Assembly: GCF_900106075.1 (NCBI RefSeq)
Contig: NZ_LT629794.1
Coordinates: forward strand, 3,187,501 to 3,227,823
DNA length: 40,323 bases
Reading direction: 5' to 3'
Origin: Polaribacter sp. Hel1_33_78
GTDB lineage: Bacteria > Bacteroidota > Bacteroidia > Flavobacteriales > Flavobacteriaceae
Numbering within the stretch: position 1 is the first letter of the stretch; each line of letters starts with the position of its first letter. Both the position numbers and the translations under genes were made by a program. Below, one piece after another: positions 17,004 through 26,867 of the stretch. The notes beneath the pieces are model-generated. The model was not told where the DNA came from and did no database searches. It saw only the letters and a program-made list of their open reading frames with translations.

Positions 17004-18344
17004 CTAAGGCTTCATTAAAAAATCTTCCATAAATTTAGTCGTGTAGTTTCCCGCAACATAATCTGGATGTTCCATTAATTGTCTATGGAAAGGTATTGTT
17101 GTTTTAATTCCTTCAATTACAAATTCATCTAACGCACGTTTCATTTTATTAATTGCTTCTTCTCTTGTTTGAGCCGTAACAATTAACTTGGCGATCATAG
17201 AATCGTAATTTGGTGGAATCATATAACCAGCATATACATGTGTATCCATTCTAACTCCATGACCTCCAGGAGCATGAAACGTAGTAACTTTCCCAGGGGC
17301 TGGTCTAAAATTATTATGGGGATCTTCTGCATTAATTCTGCATTCAATAGAGTGTAATTGTGGGTAGTAATTTTTACCAGAAATAGGTACTCCAGCTGCT
17401 ACTAAAATTTGTTCTCGAATTAAATCGTAGTTCACAACTTCTTCAGTAATAGGATGCTCTACTTGTATACGAGTATTCATCTCCATAAAGTAGAAATTTC
17501 TGTGTTTATCCACCAAAAATTCTATAGTCCCTGCACCTTCATATTTAATATATTCTGCTGCCTTTACAGCCGCATTCCCCATGCTTTCTCTCAGTTCCTC
17601 TGTCATGAAAGGAGAAGGAGTTTCTTCTGTTAATTTTTGGTGACGCCTTTGTACAGAACAATCTCTTTCTGATAAATGACAAGCTTTTCCATAAGAATCT
17701 CCTACAATCTGAATCTCAATATGTCTTGGCTCCTCAATCAGCTTCTCCATGTACATATCATCATTACCAAAAGCCGCCTTACTTTCTTGTCTTGCAGAAT
17801 CCCAAGCTTCCTTTAAGTCTTCAGACTTCCAAACAGCCCGCATTCCTTTACCACCACCTCCCGCAGAAGCTTTTAGCATTACGGGGTAACCTGTTTCTAA
17901 AGCTACCTTCTCACATTCTTCAAAATCAGTTATTACCCCTTCTGAACCTGGAACACAAGGCACACCTGCCTCTATCATAGTAGACTTAGCGTTTGCTTTA
18001 TCTCCCATTTGATCAATCATTCTGCCCGTAGCTCCAATAAACTTGATGTTATGTTCTTCACATAAATTAGAAAACTTAGCATTTTCAGATAAAAATCCAT
18101 ATCCTGGATGTATAGCGTCTGCATTTGTAATTTCTGCAGCGGCTATAATATTTGACATTTTTAAATAAGATTCACTGCTAGGAGCTGGGCCAATACACAC
18201 GGCTTCATCAGCAAATCTAACATGTAAACTTTCCTCATCTGCCTTAGAATATACAGCAACCGTTTTTATGCCCATTTCTTTACAGGTTCTAATTACACGT
18301 AATGCAATTTCACCTCTATTGGCAATTAATATTTTTTTAAACAT
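17004..18344 (-). CDS. accC: biotin carboxylase subunit of acetyl-CoA carboxylase
   Basis: ATP-dependent carboxylation of the biotin on AccB, the first half-reaction of malonyl-CoA synthesis. At 446 aa it is the usual length. It begins with the N-terminal [12 protein letters not shown] motif. The ATP-grasp signatures [21 protein letters not shown] and [11 protein letters not shown] are all present. It is the last gene of fabH-accB-accC, 90 nt after accB, and a strong terminator follows. Confidence 0.97.
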   Translation of the reverse strand: MFKKILIANRGEIALRVIRTCKEMGIKTVAVYSKADEESLHVRFADEAVCIGPAPSSESYLKMSNIIAAAEITNADAIHPGYGFLSENAKFSNLCEEHNIKFIGATGRMIDQMGDKANAKSTMIEAGVPCVPGSEGVITDFEECEKVALETGYPVMLKASAGGGGKGMRAVWKSEDLKEAWDSARQESKAAFGNDDMYMEKLIEEPRHIEIQIVGDSYGKACHLSERDCSVQRRHQKLTEETPSPFMTEELRESMGNAAVKAAEYIKYEGAGTIEFLVDKHRNFYFMEMNTRIQVEHPITEEVVNYDLIREQILVAAGVPISGKNYYPQLHSIECRINAEDPHNNFRPAPGKVTTFHAPGGHGVRMDTHVYAGYMIPPNYDSMIAKLIVTAQTREEAINKMKRALDEFVIEGIKTTIPFHRQLMEHPDYVAGNYTTKFMEDFLMKP

Positions 18345-18434
18345 CTTTGTTAAATTAGTTCGTTAGAAAATTTGATTGTTCGATTTTATAAAATAATAAG
18401 TATTTAAAAAAATCTAGAAATCTAAGCATCTAAA

Positions 18435-18908
18435 TTAAGATGGATCTACTAAAAATAAAGGTTGATCATATTCTACCGGGGAAGAATCGTCAACTAAAAC
18501 TTTAACAATTTTACCTGAAACTTCAGATTCAATCTCGTTAAATAATTTCATTGCTTCAATAACACAAACTGTATCGCCAATATTTATATCTGTACCAACT
18601 TCAACAAAATTTTGTTTGTCTGGAGAAGGTTTTCTGTAAAAAGTTCCAATGATAGGAGATTTTACGGTGATATAATTAGCTCCCTCATTCTGCGCTACTG
18701 CAGGTACAATAGGCGCTACTGCCTCTGCACTTGCGGGAGCTATAGCTTGAGGTAAAGATGCTACAGGAGCAGCTTGAACAATTGTAGTTTCTGTTTTTCC
18801 AGAACCGGTTTTAATTGTAATCTTTATATCTTCCATTTCTAACTTTACCTCGCTAGCGCCAGATTTTGCTACAAATTTTATAAGATTTTGAATTTCTTTA
18901 ATATCCAT
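18435..18908 (-). CDS. accB: biotin carboxyl carrier protein of acetyl-CoA carboxylase
   Basis: Carries the biotin that shuttles carboxyl groups between AccC and the transferase. At 157 aa it has an N-terminal helical part, an Ala/Pro/Val-rich linker near 45-75, and a C-terminal biotinyl domain. The biotinylated Lys is K121 in EAMKLFN; the residue after it is Leu rather than the commoner Met. It lies 26 nt after fabH and 90 nt before accC in one operon. Confidence 0.96.
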   Translation of the reverse strand: MDIKEIQNLIKFVAKSGASEVKLEMEDIKITIKTGSGKTETTIVQAAPVASLPQAIAPASAEAVAPIVPAVAQNEGANYITVKSPIIGTFYRKPSPDKQNFVEVGTDINIGDTVCVIEAMKLFNEIESEVSGKIVKVLVDDSSPVEYDQPLFLVDPS

Positions 18909-18934
18909 GTTTCTTATTGTTTAGTTATTAATTT

Positions 18935-19930
18935 TTACGAATTGTATGCCCATTTTAAGTAAATGGCTCCCCATGTGAAACCACCACCGAATGCAGCAAA
19001 AATTAAATTATCTCCTTTTTTTAATTGATTTTCATAATCTGCTAATAAAAGTGGTAAAGTTGCCGATGTTGTATTTCCATATCTATGGATGTTCATCATT
19101 ACTTTTTCTGAGCTAACACCTACTCTTTTTGCTGTTGCTTCAATAATTCTTTTATTAGCTTGGTGTGGCACCAACCACTGAATGTCTTCTTCTGTAAGCT
19201 TATTTCTGGTTAACATTTTCTCTGAAACATCAGCCATATTAGAAACTGCATATTTAAAAACAGTCTTTCCTTCTTGATATACAAAATGCTTTTTTCCTTT
19301 TACAGTTTCTTCTGAAGGCGGCATTATAGACCCTCCTGCTTCTATCCTTAGAAAATCTCTACCTATTCCATCACTTCTTAAATACTCATCTTGCAATCCT
19401 AAACCTTCATTATTTGGCTCAAACAAAACTGCTCCTGCTCCATCACCAAAAATAATACACGTTGCTCTATCTGTGTAATCAATAATAGAAGACATTTTAT
19501 CTGCCCCTATTAATAGCACTTTTTTATACCTCCCAGACTCTATATAACTAGCTGCTGTGGACATACCAAACAAAAAGCTAGAACATGCAGCTTGTAAATC
19601 ATATGAGAAGGCATTTGTTGCGCCAATTTTTGAAGCTACATAAGCAGCTGTTGAGGCTACTGGTAGATCTGGAGTTGCAGTACCAACCAGAACCAAATCT
19701 ATTTCCTCAGGATTTATATTTGATTTTTGAATTAAATCTTCTGCACATTTTATAGCCATGTAAGATGTCCCTAACCCTTCGCCCTTGAGAATTCTTCTTT
19801 CTTTGATTCCTGTTCTAGAAGTAATCCATTCATCGTTAGTATCTACATAAGACTCTAACTCTTTATTCGTTAAAATATATTCGGGAACATACTTCCCTAC
19901 TGCTGAAATTGCTGCAGTGATTTTTTTCAT
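18935..19930 (-). CDS. fabH: beta-ketoacyl-ACP synthase III
   Basis: Condenses acyl-CoA with malonyl-ACP to start fatty-acid synthesis. The 331-aa thiolase-fold protein has the catalytic triad C116 (QAACSSF), H256 (VPHQANKR) and N286 (RYGNTTSA). It heads the accB-accC operon. A -7 box at 19964-19971 lies just upstream, after a terminator that separates it from rpmF. Confidence 0.97.
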   Translation of the reverse strand: MKKITAAISAVGKYVPEYILTNKELESYVDTNDEWITSRTGIKERRILKGEGLGTSYMAIKCAEDLIQKSNINPEEIDLVLVGTATPDLPVASTAAYVASKIGATNAFSYDLQAACSSFLFGMSTAASYIESGRYKKVLLIGADKMSSIIDYTDRATCIIFGDGAGAVLFEPNNEGLGLQDEYLRSDGIGRDFLRIEAGGSIMPPSEETVKGKKHFVYQEGKTVFKYAVSNMADVSEKMLTRNKLTEEDIQWLVPHQANKRIIEATAKRVGVSSEKVMMNIHRYGNTTSATLPLLLADYENQLKKGDNLIFAAFGGGFTWGAIYLKWAYNS

Positions 19931-19963
19931 AATCGTTGTTTGTTACCAAATAATTTGGAAAAT

Positions 19964-19971
19964 CAAAAGTA
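19964..19971 (-). promoter_or_regulatory. candidate -7 box for fabH
   Basis: TACTTTTG on the minus strand fits TAnnTTTG, 34 nt before the fabH ATG and after the rpmF terminator. There is no TTG at the ideal -33 distance. Confidence 0.4.
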
Positions 19972-20036
19972 GTGAAAAATATTTCACTTTTTTACGTAAA
20001 ACTCATCAAAAGAGATAGTTTTTACTTAAAAAACGT

Positions 20037-20064
20037 AAAAAAACCCTCAAAATTGAGGGTTTTT
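20037..20064 (-). terminator. terminator between rpmF and fabH
   Basis: TTGAGGGTTTT (20053-20063) pairs with AAAACCCTCAA (20040-20050) over 11 bp with a 2-nt nominal loop, followed by T residues on the minus strand. It lies 23 nt after the rpmF stop. Confidence 0.85.
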
Positions 20065-20086
20065 GTGTGTTTATAGAAGGTTGTTT

Positions 20087-20287
20087 CTAAGCTTCTGCAG
20101 CAGCAGATGCAGATTCTAAAACAATTTGTCCTCTGTAATAAAGTTTTCCTTCATGCCAGTGAGCTCTGTGGTATAAGTGAGATTCTCCAGTTGTTGGATC
20201 TGTAGCTATCTGTTGATAAGATGCTTTATAATGTGTTCTCCTTTTATCTCTTCTTGTTTTGGATATCTTCCTTTTAGGATGTGCCAT
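20087..20287 (-). CDS. rpmF: 50S ribosomal protein L32
   Basis: A 66-aa ribosomal protein starting [19 protein letters not shown], the L32 signature. It has no cysteines, so it is the zinc-free form. An Ala-rich tail follows the core. It starts 1 nt after the yceD stop, the conserved yceD-rpmF pairing. Confidence 0.97.
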   Translation of the reverse strand: MAHPKRKISKTRRDKRRTHYKASYQQIATDPTTGESHLYHRAHWHEGKLYYRGQIVLESASAAAEA

Positions 20288-20288
20288 T

Positions 20289-20825
20289 TTATGTCTTTTT
20301 TTCTGTTATTAAATTCTTTAATTTATCCCACCTTGGGTCTGTATTTACTACAGTTTTTTCTTCTTTTATTGTTAGTTCTTTTAATTTATTTAATGCTTCC
20401 GATTCCATAGTGCCATCTAAAACTTTTGGATGAACTCTTTTATTCGGAACTGCTAAAACAATCATTTCATAAATAAACTGGGCAACATTAAACTCATACG
20501 CTTCATGAGGCAATATTAAAATCTCCTCACTTTCATCATTATACAATGGCCCAAATTTTACTACCAATGGTAATTCTGATGCTATTTCTTGATTGTATAA
20601 TTCGTTAGTTAAATCACAAGGAATTTCAATTGTCCCTGCTGCAATAAAACTAAGCTCGAATAATGTGCTTTTTTTTACAAATGTTAGAGAAACTTCTATA
20701 GATGAACTTTTATATTCATCAAAATTAAAAGCTTCAAAGAACTTATTATCAATCGTATAGTTGAACAGATGACTCCCTTCTTTTAATCCTACAAACTGTA
20801 TGTTGAATTGTTTTAAGTATTTCAT
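20289..20825 (-). CDS. yceD: YceD/DUF177 family protein
   Basis: Member of the YceD (DUF177) family, which is linked to 23S rRNA accumulation in bacteria and plants; the match rests on size (178 aa), [14 protein letters not shown] sequence and its place directly before rpmF. The start at 20825 (MKYLKQFNI) is preferred; an ATG two codons upstream (20831) is possible. A good promoter lies at 20848-20876. Confidence 0.88.
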   Translation of the reverse strand: MKYLKQFNIQFVGLKEGSHLFNYTIDNKFFEAFNFDEYKSSSIEVSLTFVKKSTLFELSFIAAGTIEIPCDLTNELYNQEIASELPLVVKFGPLYNDESEEILILPHEAYEFNVAQFIYEMIVLAVPNKRVHPKVLDGTMESEALNKLKELTIKEEKTVVNTDPRWDKLKNLITEKKT

Positions 20826-20847
20826 TATCAAACATCAATTGAGCCGG

Positions 20848-20876
20848 CAAAGATACAAAAAAATGTATTTCCGCAA
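20848..20876 (-). promoter_or_regulatory. promoter of yceD-rpmF
   Basis: On the minus strand TTG at 20874-20876, an 18-nt spacer and TATCTTTG at 20848-20855, about 23 nt before the yceD start. Confidence 0.6.
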
Positions 20877-20902
20877 TATTTTATATCAAAAAAAAACAAT
20901 CT

Positions 20903-21943
20903 TTACCTCTTTTTTAAATCTAAAGGGGTTTTAGTGAGCTCTAAATACTCATTTCTAGTTTTAAAAACTTGAATTGCAGTAAACAAAGCTTCTGTAAATG
21001 ATGATGGATTTGCTAAATTTTTTCCCGCTATTTCATAACCGGTTCCATGATCTGGTGAGGTTCGAATATGACTTAAACCTGCTGTAAAGTTAACTCCTTT
21101 GCCAAAAGACAATGCTTTAAAAGGAGCTAAACCTTGATCATGATACGTGGCTAAAACACCATCAAATTGCTTATAAGTTTCAGAACCAAAAAAACCATCT
21201 GCAGCATAAGGTCCAAAAACTAATTTTCCTGTTTCTTTAATTTCTGAAATAGTTGGTTTTATGATTTCATCATCTTCTTTACCTATTACACCTTTATCTC
21301 CACAATGTGGATTTAACGATAAAACAGCAATTTTTGGTTTACTAATTCCAAAATCTTTAACCAAAGATTCATGCATTGTTTCCACCTTACTTTTAATTAA
21401 CTCTGGAGTAATGGCTTCGGCTACTTTAGCGATTGGAATATGACCTGTAATTAGTCCAATTCGCAATGCATCAGTCATTAAAATCATTAAACTCTTGCCT
21501 TCTAAATTAGCTTCTAAATACTCCGTATGGCCAGGAAAATTAAAGGTGTCAGATTGTATGTTTTCTTTATTGATTGGTGCTGTTACTAAAACATCTATCT
21601 TATTTTCTTTTAAATGTTTTACCGCAGATGCTAAAGATCTCGCTGCGTAATCCCCAGAAAATTGCGTGGTTTTACCAAGTTCTATTGCAACTTCTTCTTT
21701 CCAAATATTTAAAACATTTATTTTAGAATGGTTTAGTTGAGACATCGATGTAATTCCATGAACAGGAGTTTCTATACCTAAAGCTTTTTTATGGTATGAA
21801 ATCACTTTTGTTGCCCCAAAAAGAATAGGTGTACAAAAATCTAACATTCTTTTATCTTGGAATGTTTTTAAAATTACTTCAATTCCAATACCATTTAAAT
21901 CTCCTATTGAAATTCCAACGATTATTTTATCAGATTTTTCCAT
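20903..21943 (-). CDS. pdxA: 4-hydroxythreonine-4-phosphate dehydrogenase
   Basis: NAD-dependent oxidation step in pyridoxal-5'-phosphate synthesis (DXP-dependent branch). At 346 aa, it has GDLNGIGIEV at the N-terminus, the metal-site motif FPGHTEYLE, GLITGHIP, LNPHCGD and YHDQGLAPFK, all typical of PdxA. It diverges from ribE across 58 nt, which contain a minus-strand -7 box TACTTTTG at 21978-21985. Confidence 0.96.
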   Translation of the reverse strand: MEKSDKIIVGISIGDLNGIGIEVILKTFQDKRMLDFCTPILFGATKVISYHKKALGIETPVHGITSMSQLNHSKINVLNIWKEEVAIELGKTTQFSGDYAARSLASAVKHLKENKIDVLVTAPINKENIQSDTFNFPGHTEYLEANLEGKSLMILMTDALRIGLITGHIPIAKVAEAITPELIKSKVETMHESLVKDFGISKPKIAVLSLNPHCGDKGVIGKEDDEIIKPTISEIKETGKLVFGPYAADGFFGSETYKQFDGVLATYHDQGLAPFKALSFGKGVNFTAGLSHIRTSPDHGTGYEIAGKNLANPSSFTEALFTAIQVFKTRNEYLELTKTPLDLKKR

Positions 21944-21962
21944 ATAACTCTTGTAATATTAG

Positions 21963-21985
21963 TATTTTTGATGTGTACAAAAGTA
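21963..21985. promoter_or_regulatory. divergent -7 boxes between pdxA and ribE
   Basis: TATTTTTG at 21963-21970 faces ribE (plus strand) and TACTTTTG at 21978-21985 faces pdxA (minus strand). Both fit TAnnTTTG. Neither has an ideal -33 element, so these are candidates. Confidence 0.4.
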
Positions 21986-22001
21986 ACCAAATTTTAGGGA
22001 T

Positions 22002-22592
22002 ATGTTTACAGGAATTATAGAAACACTAGGAGTCGTAAAAAATATTGTAAAAGAGCAAGAAAATGTTCATTTAACAATACAAAGTGATATTACGAATGAA
22101 CTAAAAGTGGATCAAAGTATCGCTCATAATGGAGTTTGTTTAACGGTTGTTGCTATTGATAATGATGAATATACCGTAACCGCAATTAAAGAAACTTTAG
22201 ACAAAACAAATATTGGAAGACTAAAAAATACTCATATTATAAATCTAGAGCGTGCCATGAAAATGGGTGACCGATTAGATGGGCATATTGTGCAAGGGCA
22301 TGTTGATGAAACAGGAATTTGTAAAAATATCAAGGATGAAAGCGGAAGTACATTGTATACTTTTCAATACAATTCTGATAAAAACAACATCACTATAGAA
22401 AAAGGTTCTATTACTGTAAATGGAGTTAGTTTAACTGTAGTGAATTCTAAGAATGATGAATTTAGTGTCGCTATTATTCCCTATACAAAAGAACACACTA
22501 CTTTTAAAACTTTAGAAATTGGTGAGATTGTAAATTTAGAGTTTGATGTTATTGGAAAATATGTTGCGCGCTTAGCTGCTTATAACAACTAA
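22002..22592 (+). CDS. ribE: riboflavin synthase alpha subunit
   Basis: Converts two 6,7-dimethyl-8-ribityllumazines into riboflavin. The 196-aa protein consists of two lumazine-binding repeats. The N-terminal copy begins MFTGIIETLG and has NGVCLTVV; the second begins near residue 98 (GHIVQGHVDETG, VNGVSLTVV). The last 4 nt overlap the end of the convergent holB gene. Confidence 0.96.
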   Translation: MFTGIIETLGVVKNIVKEQENVHLTIQSDITNELKVDQSIAHNGVCLTVVAIDNDEYTVTAIKETLDKTNIGRLKNTHIINLERAMKMGDRLDGHIVQGHVDETGICKNIKDESGSTLYTFQYNSDKNNITIEKGSITVNGVSLTVVNSKNDEFSVAIIPYTKEHTTFKTLEIGEIVNLEFDVIGKYVARLAAYNN

Positions 22593-23731
22593 AGCTTCTC
22601 TTCCTTTTTATGCAAAAAACGGGTAAGTTTCATAGAAAGATCTAATAAAATAATCTTTGCATTCCCATTTCTTTCAATATGATACATGGCATCATTTAAT
22701 TCTTTTTCTATTTCTAGAATATTTCCTGAATGCACAAAAGGCGCAAATTTAGACAAATCAAAACCTGATTTTGATTCCATAAAAACCAACTGATCAGACT
22801 TGTAGTTCATCAATAGTGCTTGTCTAAAGAATTGTAAACAATAGTCTAAAAAACGTTTTTGGGTTTCTCTTCCAGTTTTTGCAATGGTATCAGACCAAGA
22901 AATTAGTTGCTGCACCACTGAAGCATTTCCTTTAGCCCTAAAAGCAGTTCTTATCCAGGCAATAAACCATTCTTCAAAAACTAAATCAGAAGAGTCATTT
23001 TGTAATAAATGCAATGCTTTGATATAATTTCCTTCTGCTTGATGTGCAATTTTTGTCGCTTGGTTGTCCGCAACTTGATTCTTTAAAATCAAAGCATTTG
23101 CGATATCTTGTTCACTCAAAGCAGGAAAATGCAATGCTTGGCAGCGCGATTTTATAGTGTTTATAATCTGTTCTTCATTTTCTGTAATCAATAAAAAAAC
23201 AGTTTTTTGTGGTGGTTCTTCAATCAGTTTTAATAATTTGTTGGCAGCAGCAATATTCATTTTTTCTGCCATCCAAATTATCATTACTTTAAAGCCACCC
23301 TCATAACTTTTAAGCTTTAACTTTTTAACAACAGCTTCAGATTCGTCAACTCCAATTAAACCTTGCTTATTTTCTACACCTATATGTTGTAACCAATTAA
23401 ATAAGCTACCGTAAGGTTGTGTTGCAATAAAATCTCGCCAATCTTCTAAAAACAAATCACTTACAGCATGTTTTTTTACCGAATCGTTTGTAGTTACAGG
23501 AAATGCAAAATGTAAATCTGGATGTTGGAGTTTGTTGCATTTTATATTACATGCTCCTGCATCTTCGGAAAAATTACACAATAAAAATTGTGCATAGGCA
23601 ATTGCCATTGGCAGCGAACCACAACCTTCTTTGCCTATAAACAGCTGTGCATGCGGAACTCTGCCATTCTCAGCAGACTTTTGCAAATGTTTCTTAATGT
23701 GTTCTTGGCCTATAATTTGTTTGAAAAGCAT
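22589..23731 (-). CDS. holB: DNA polymerase III delta' subunit
   Basis: Clamp-loader delta' subunit of the replicative polymerase. The start at 23731 (MLFKQIIGQEHIKKHL) is chosen because the longer frame begins at TTG. An AAA+ fold is visible, with a degenerate P-loop (GKEGCGSLPMA), as expected for the ATPase-dead delta'. A cysteine cluster in the zinc-module region (LLCNF, ACNIKC) and the AANKLLKLIEEPP and IKSRCQALHFP motifs follow. The -7-like TATATTTG at 23735-23742 ends only 3 nt before the ATG. Confidence 0.93.
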   Translation of the reverse strand: MLFKQIIGQEHIKKHLQKSAENGRVPHAQLFIGKEGCGSLPMAIAYAQFLLCNFSEDAGACNIKCNKLQHPDLHFAFPVTTNDSVKKHAVSDLFLEDWRDFIATQPYGSLFNWLQHIGVENKQGLIGVDESEAVVKKLKLKSYEGGFKVMIIWMAEKMNIAAANKLLKLIEEPPQKTVFLLITENEEQIINTIKSRCQALHFPALSEQDIANALILKNQVADNQATKIAHQAEGNYIKALHLLQNDSSDLVFEEWFIAWIRTAFRAKGNASVVQQLISWSDTIAKTGRETQKRFLDYCLQFFRQALLMNYKSDQLVFMESKSGFDLSKFAPFVHSGNILEIEKELNDAMYHIERNGNAKIILLDLSMKLTRFLHKKEEKL

Positions 23732-23839
23732 ATGCAAATATAACAGATAAATTTACGCAAACGTTATCTTAATTTTTGAGTTTTCAATTTTAGTAACCGT
23801 AAATAAAAAAGTATTTTTGTTAAAAATACATCAACAAAA

Positions 23840-25027
23840 ATGAAAACACTGAAAGATTTTAATTTCCAAAATAAAAAAGCAATTATCCGTGTAGATTTTA
23901 ATGTGCCTTTAAATAATCAATTCGAAGTTACAGATACTACTAGAATTGAAGCTGCTAAATCTACCATTATAAAGGTTTTAGAAGATGGAGGAAGCTGCGT
24001 TTTAATGTCACATTTAGGTCGTCCAAAAGGCAAGCAAGAAGAGTTTTCTTTGAAACATATTGTTGCAAAAGTAAAAGAAATTTTAGGTGTTAACGTAAAG
24101 TTTGTTGAAGATTGTATCGGTGAAAAAGCTGAAGAAGCTGTTGCTAATTTAGAAAATGGAGAAATTTTATTACTAGAAAATCTTCGTTTTTACGATGAAG
24201 AGAAAAAAGGAGATGTTGCTTTTGCAGAAAAATTGTCTAAACTAGGAGATATTTATGTAAACGATGCCTTCGGAACTGCACACAGAGCGCATGCATCAAC
24301 CACAATTATTGCACAATTTTTTGGAGATAATAAATGCTTTGGAAACTTATTAGCGAGAGAAATTGAAAGTATCGATAAGGTATTAAATAATTCAGAAAAA
24401 CCAGTTTTAGCAATTCTAGGAGGGGCAAAAGTGTCTTCAAAAATTACGGTAATTGAAAATATTTTAGATAAAGTAGATCACTTGATTATTGGTGGTGGAA
24501 TGAGTTTTACATTTATTAAAGCACAAGGCGGAAAAATTGGTAACTCAATTTGTGAAGATGACAAAATGGAGTTAGCACTTGACATTTTAAAACAAGCAAA
24601 AGCTAAAAATGTTCAAATTCACATTCCTGTTGATGTTGTTGCTGCTGATGATTTTAGCAATGATGCAAATACGCAAGTTTGTGATATTAACAAAATACCA
24701 GATGGCTGGGAAGGAGTTGATGCTGGACCAAAATCTAGAGAAATTTTTGATATAATTGCAAACCAATGTAAAACTATTTTATGGAACGGCCCTTTAGGTG
24801 TTTTTGAAATGGACTCTTTTGCTGCAGGTACGATTGCACTTGGTCATTCAATTGATAAAGCAACTAAAAATGGAGCATTTTCTTTAGTTGGTGGTGGAGA
24901 TTCTGTTGCAGCTGTGAAACAATTTGGTTTTGCAGACAAAGTAAGTTATGTTTCTACGGGTGGTGGAGCAATGCTAGAAATGTTAGAGGGTAAATCTTTA
25001 CCAGGAATTGAAGCAATTTTGAAATAA
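23840..25027 (+). CDS. pgk: phosphoglycerate kinase
   Basis: Reversible transfer of phosphate between 1,3-bisphosphoglycerate and ADP in glycolysis and gluconeogenesis. The 395-aa protein has [11 protein letters not shown] at the N-terminus, [31 protein letters not shown], and the C-terminal nucleotide motif [10 protein letters not shown] -7 box TATTTTTG at 23812-23819 precedes it and a strong terminator follows, so it is a single-gene unit. Confidence 0.98.
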   Translation: MKTLKDFNFQNKKAIIRVDFNVPLNNQFEVTDTTRIEAAKSTIIKVLEDGGSCVLMSHLGRPKGKQEEFSLKHIVAKVKEILGVNVKFVEDCIGEKAEEAVANLENGEILLLENLRFYDEEKKGDVAFAEKLSKLGDIYVNDAFGTAHRAHASTTIIAQFFGDNKCFGNLLAREIESIDKVLNNSEKPVLAILGGAKVSSKITVIENILDKVDHLIIGGGMSFTFIKAQGGKIGNSICEDDKMELALDILKQAKAKNVQIHIPVDVVAADDFSNDANTQVCDINKIPDGWEGVDAGPKSREIFDIIANQCKTILWNGPLGVFEMDSFAAGTIALGHSIDKATKNGAFSLVGGGDSVAAVKQFGFADKVSYVSTGGGAMLEMLEGKSLPGIEAILK

Positions 25028-25050
25028 AAACGCTTAAAACATATGTTAAA

Positions 25051-25079
25051 AAAGTTCTCAAAAATGAGAACTTTTTTTT
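25051..25079 (+). terminator. terminator of pgk
   Basis: AAAGTTCTCA (25051-25060) pairs with TGAGAACTTT (25065-25074) over 10 bp with an AAAA loop, followed by T residues. Confidence 0.9.
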
Positions 25080-25141
25080 ATGCCTATAATTAGTGTTAAA
25101 TAAGCCTTATTTTTGTTATTCTAAAAAAATTAAACATCAAA

Positions 25142-26182
25142 ATGAAATATACAACGTTACCAAACACAGAGACAAAAGTTTCTAAAATTTGTTTAGGAAC
25201 CATGACTTGGGGAAACCAAAATACAGAAGCAGAAGCACATGAGCAAATGAATTATGCTTTAGAAAAAGGTGTGAATTTTATAGATGCCGCCGAATTATAT
25301 CCTGTACCCGCAAATGCAGAAACGTATGGCGATACTGAAAGAATTATCGGTAATTGGCTAAAAAAAACAGGAAATAGAGATAAGGTAGTTTTGGCTTCAA
25401 AAATTGCTGGAGGCGGGGATTATACAGCACATATTAGAAAAAATGGCTTTAGTAAAAAAGGCATTACGGAAGCAATTGAAAATAGCCTCAAACGTTTACA
25501 AACAGATTATATGGATTTATATCAATTGCACTGGCCTTCTAGAGGAGTAAACTGTTTTGGAGTTAGAGATTATCCTTATAAAACAGCTAGTAAAGAAGCA
25601 GAAAATCATTTAGAAATTTTAGAAACTTTAAGTGATTTTATAAAACAAGGCAAAATAAAACATATCGGTTTGTCGAACGAAACTCCATGGGGAACTATGA
25701 AATATTTACAAGCATCAGAACAATATAATTTACCAAAACCTGTAACCATTCAGAATTCATATTCTTTAATTCACAGAGGATATGAAGTTGGTATGTCTGA
25801 AGTTTCAATGAGAGAAAACATAGGTTTATTAGCTTATTCACCTTTAGCACAAGGTGTTTTATCAGGGAAGTATATAGATGGAAATTTACCTGAAGGCGCA
25901 AGAGGAACTTTGTTTCCCAGGTTTATTGCTAGATACAGAAATAAAGGCTCAGAAGCTGCGGTTCTAAAATATTTAGAAATCGCCAAAAAGAATAATTTAA
26001 CACTTACTGAATTATCTTTAGCTTATATAAATCAGCTACCATTTGTAACCAGTAATATCATTGGCGCTACAAAAATGAGTCAATTAAAAGAGAATATCAA
26101 TTCTATTTATGTTGAATTATCTGATGAAACTTTAAAAGAAATTGAAGCTGTTCATGCAGCAATTCCGAATCCTGCACCTTAA
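25142..26182 (+). CDS. tas: Tas-like NADP(H)-dependent aldo/keto reductase
   Basis: Aldo/keto reductase of 346 aa, expected to be an NADPH-linked cytoplasmic reductase. It resembles E. coli Tas along its length: LGTMTWGNQN at the N-terminus, catalytic DAAELYPVP (D and Y of the tetrad), the YQLHWP His, VSIQN-like VTIQNSYS, and the C-terminal NPAP-type end. The physiological substrate is unknown. A -7 box TATTTTTG at 25108-25115 precedes it and a terminator follows. Confidence 0.9.
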   Translation: MKYTTLPNTETKVSKICLGTMTWGNQNTEAEAHEQMNYALEKGVNFIDAAELYPVPANAETYGDTERIIGNWLKKTGNRDKVVLASKIAGGGDYTAHIRKNGFSKKGITEAIENSLKRLQTDYMDLYQLHWPSRGVNCFGVRDYPYKTASKEAENHLEILETLSDFIKQGKIKHIGLSNETPWGTMKYLQASEQYNLPKPVTIQNSYSLIHRGYEVGMSEVSMRENIGLLAYSPLAQGVLSGKYIDGNLPEGARGTLFPRFIARYRNKGSEAAVLKYLEIAKKNNLTLTELSLAYINQLPFVTSNIIGATKMSQLKENINSIYVELSDETLKEIEAVHAAIPNPAP

Positions 26183-26206
26183 AAAAAGACACTTTAAATA
26201 AAGTAG

Positions 26207-26242
26207 AAAACCAGATACTATTAATTGACAGCATCTGGTTTT
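26207..26242. terminator. terminator between tas and the convergent acetyltransferase gene
   Basis: AAAACCAGAT (26207-26216) pairs with ATCTGGTTTT (26233-26242) over 10 bp with a 16-nt loop. The stem ends in T on both strands, so it may serve both genes. Confidence 0.65.
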
Positions 26243-26288
26243 GTAGCTTCATAGTTCGAATGAGTTTAAAACACCTTTTAATCTATTT

Positions 26289-26861
26289 TCACTTTACTTT
26301 TATAACACTATTATCCTTCAATTGATACTCTTGCCCACTTTCTTTACACGTTGCAAAACCCTGTTTATTAAATTCTAATCTATGGCCAAACTCCCCCACC
26401 CAGCCTATTTGTTTTGATGGATTCCCAACCACCAAGGCATATGGTAAAATTTCTTTTGTTACAACTGCTCCCGCTCCAATAAAAGCAAATTCGCCAATAT
26501 CATTACCACAAACAATGGTTGCATTTGCGCCAATACTCGCTCCTTTTTTTACAATTGTTTTTAAATATTCATTTTTTCTAATAATAGCACTTCTTGGATT
26601 TATAACATTTGTAAAAACCATGGAAGGCCCTAAAAAAACATCATCTTCACAAATAACACCCGTATAAATAGAAACGTTGTTTTGCACTTTTACATTTTTA
26701 CCTAAAATAACTTCAGGAGAAACCACAACGTTTTGACCGAGATTACAAGATTCGCCAATACTACAATTAGACATAATATGACTAAAATGCCAAATTTTTG
26801 TCCCTTTCCCTATAATACAATTATCATCTATAACTGCCGTTTCGTGTGCAAAATAATCCAT
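26289..26861 (-). CDS. hexapeptide-repeat acetyltransferase (WbpD/WlbB-like)
   Basis: Left-handed beta-helix acyltransferase of 190 aa. Imperfect hexapeptide repeats run through most of the protein (IGKGTKI, IGESCNLGQNVVV, LGKNVKVQNNVSIYTGV). The sequence FLGPSMVFTNVINPRS resembles WbpD/WlbB enzymes that N-acetylate UDP-3-amino sugars for surface polysaccharides. No polysaccharide genes are nearby, so the role is inferred from the family. It begins 6 nt after the deoC stop and should be co-transcribed with it. Confidence 0.85.
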   Translation of the reverse strand: MDYFAHETAVIDDNCIIGKGTKIWHFSHIMSNCSIGESCNLGQNVVVSPEVILGKNVKVQNNVSIYTGVICEDDVFLGPSMVFTNVINPRSAIIRKNEYLKTIVKKGASIGANATIVCGNDIGEFAFIGAGAVVTKEILPYALVVGNPSKQIGWVGEFGHRLEFNKQGFATCKESGQEYQLKDNSVIKVK

Positions 26862-26867
26862 AAAGTA

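Noticed and set aside
17726..17980. 84-codon plus-strand open frame
   Set aside because: Antisense to the conserved ATP-grasp part of accC; low-complexity product.
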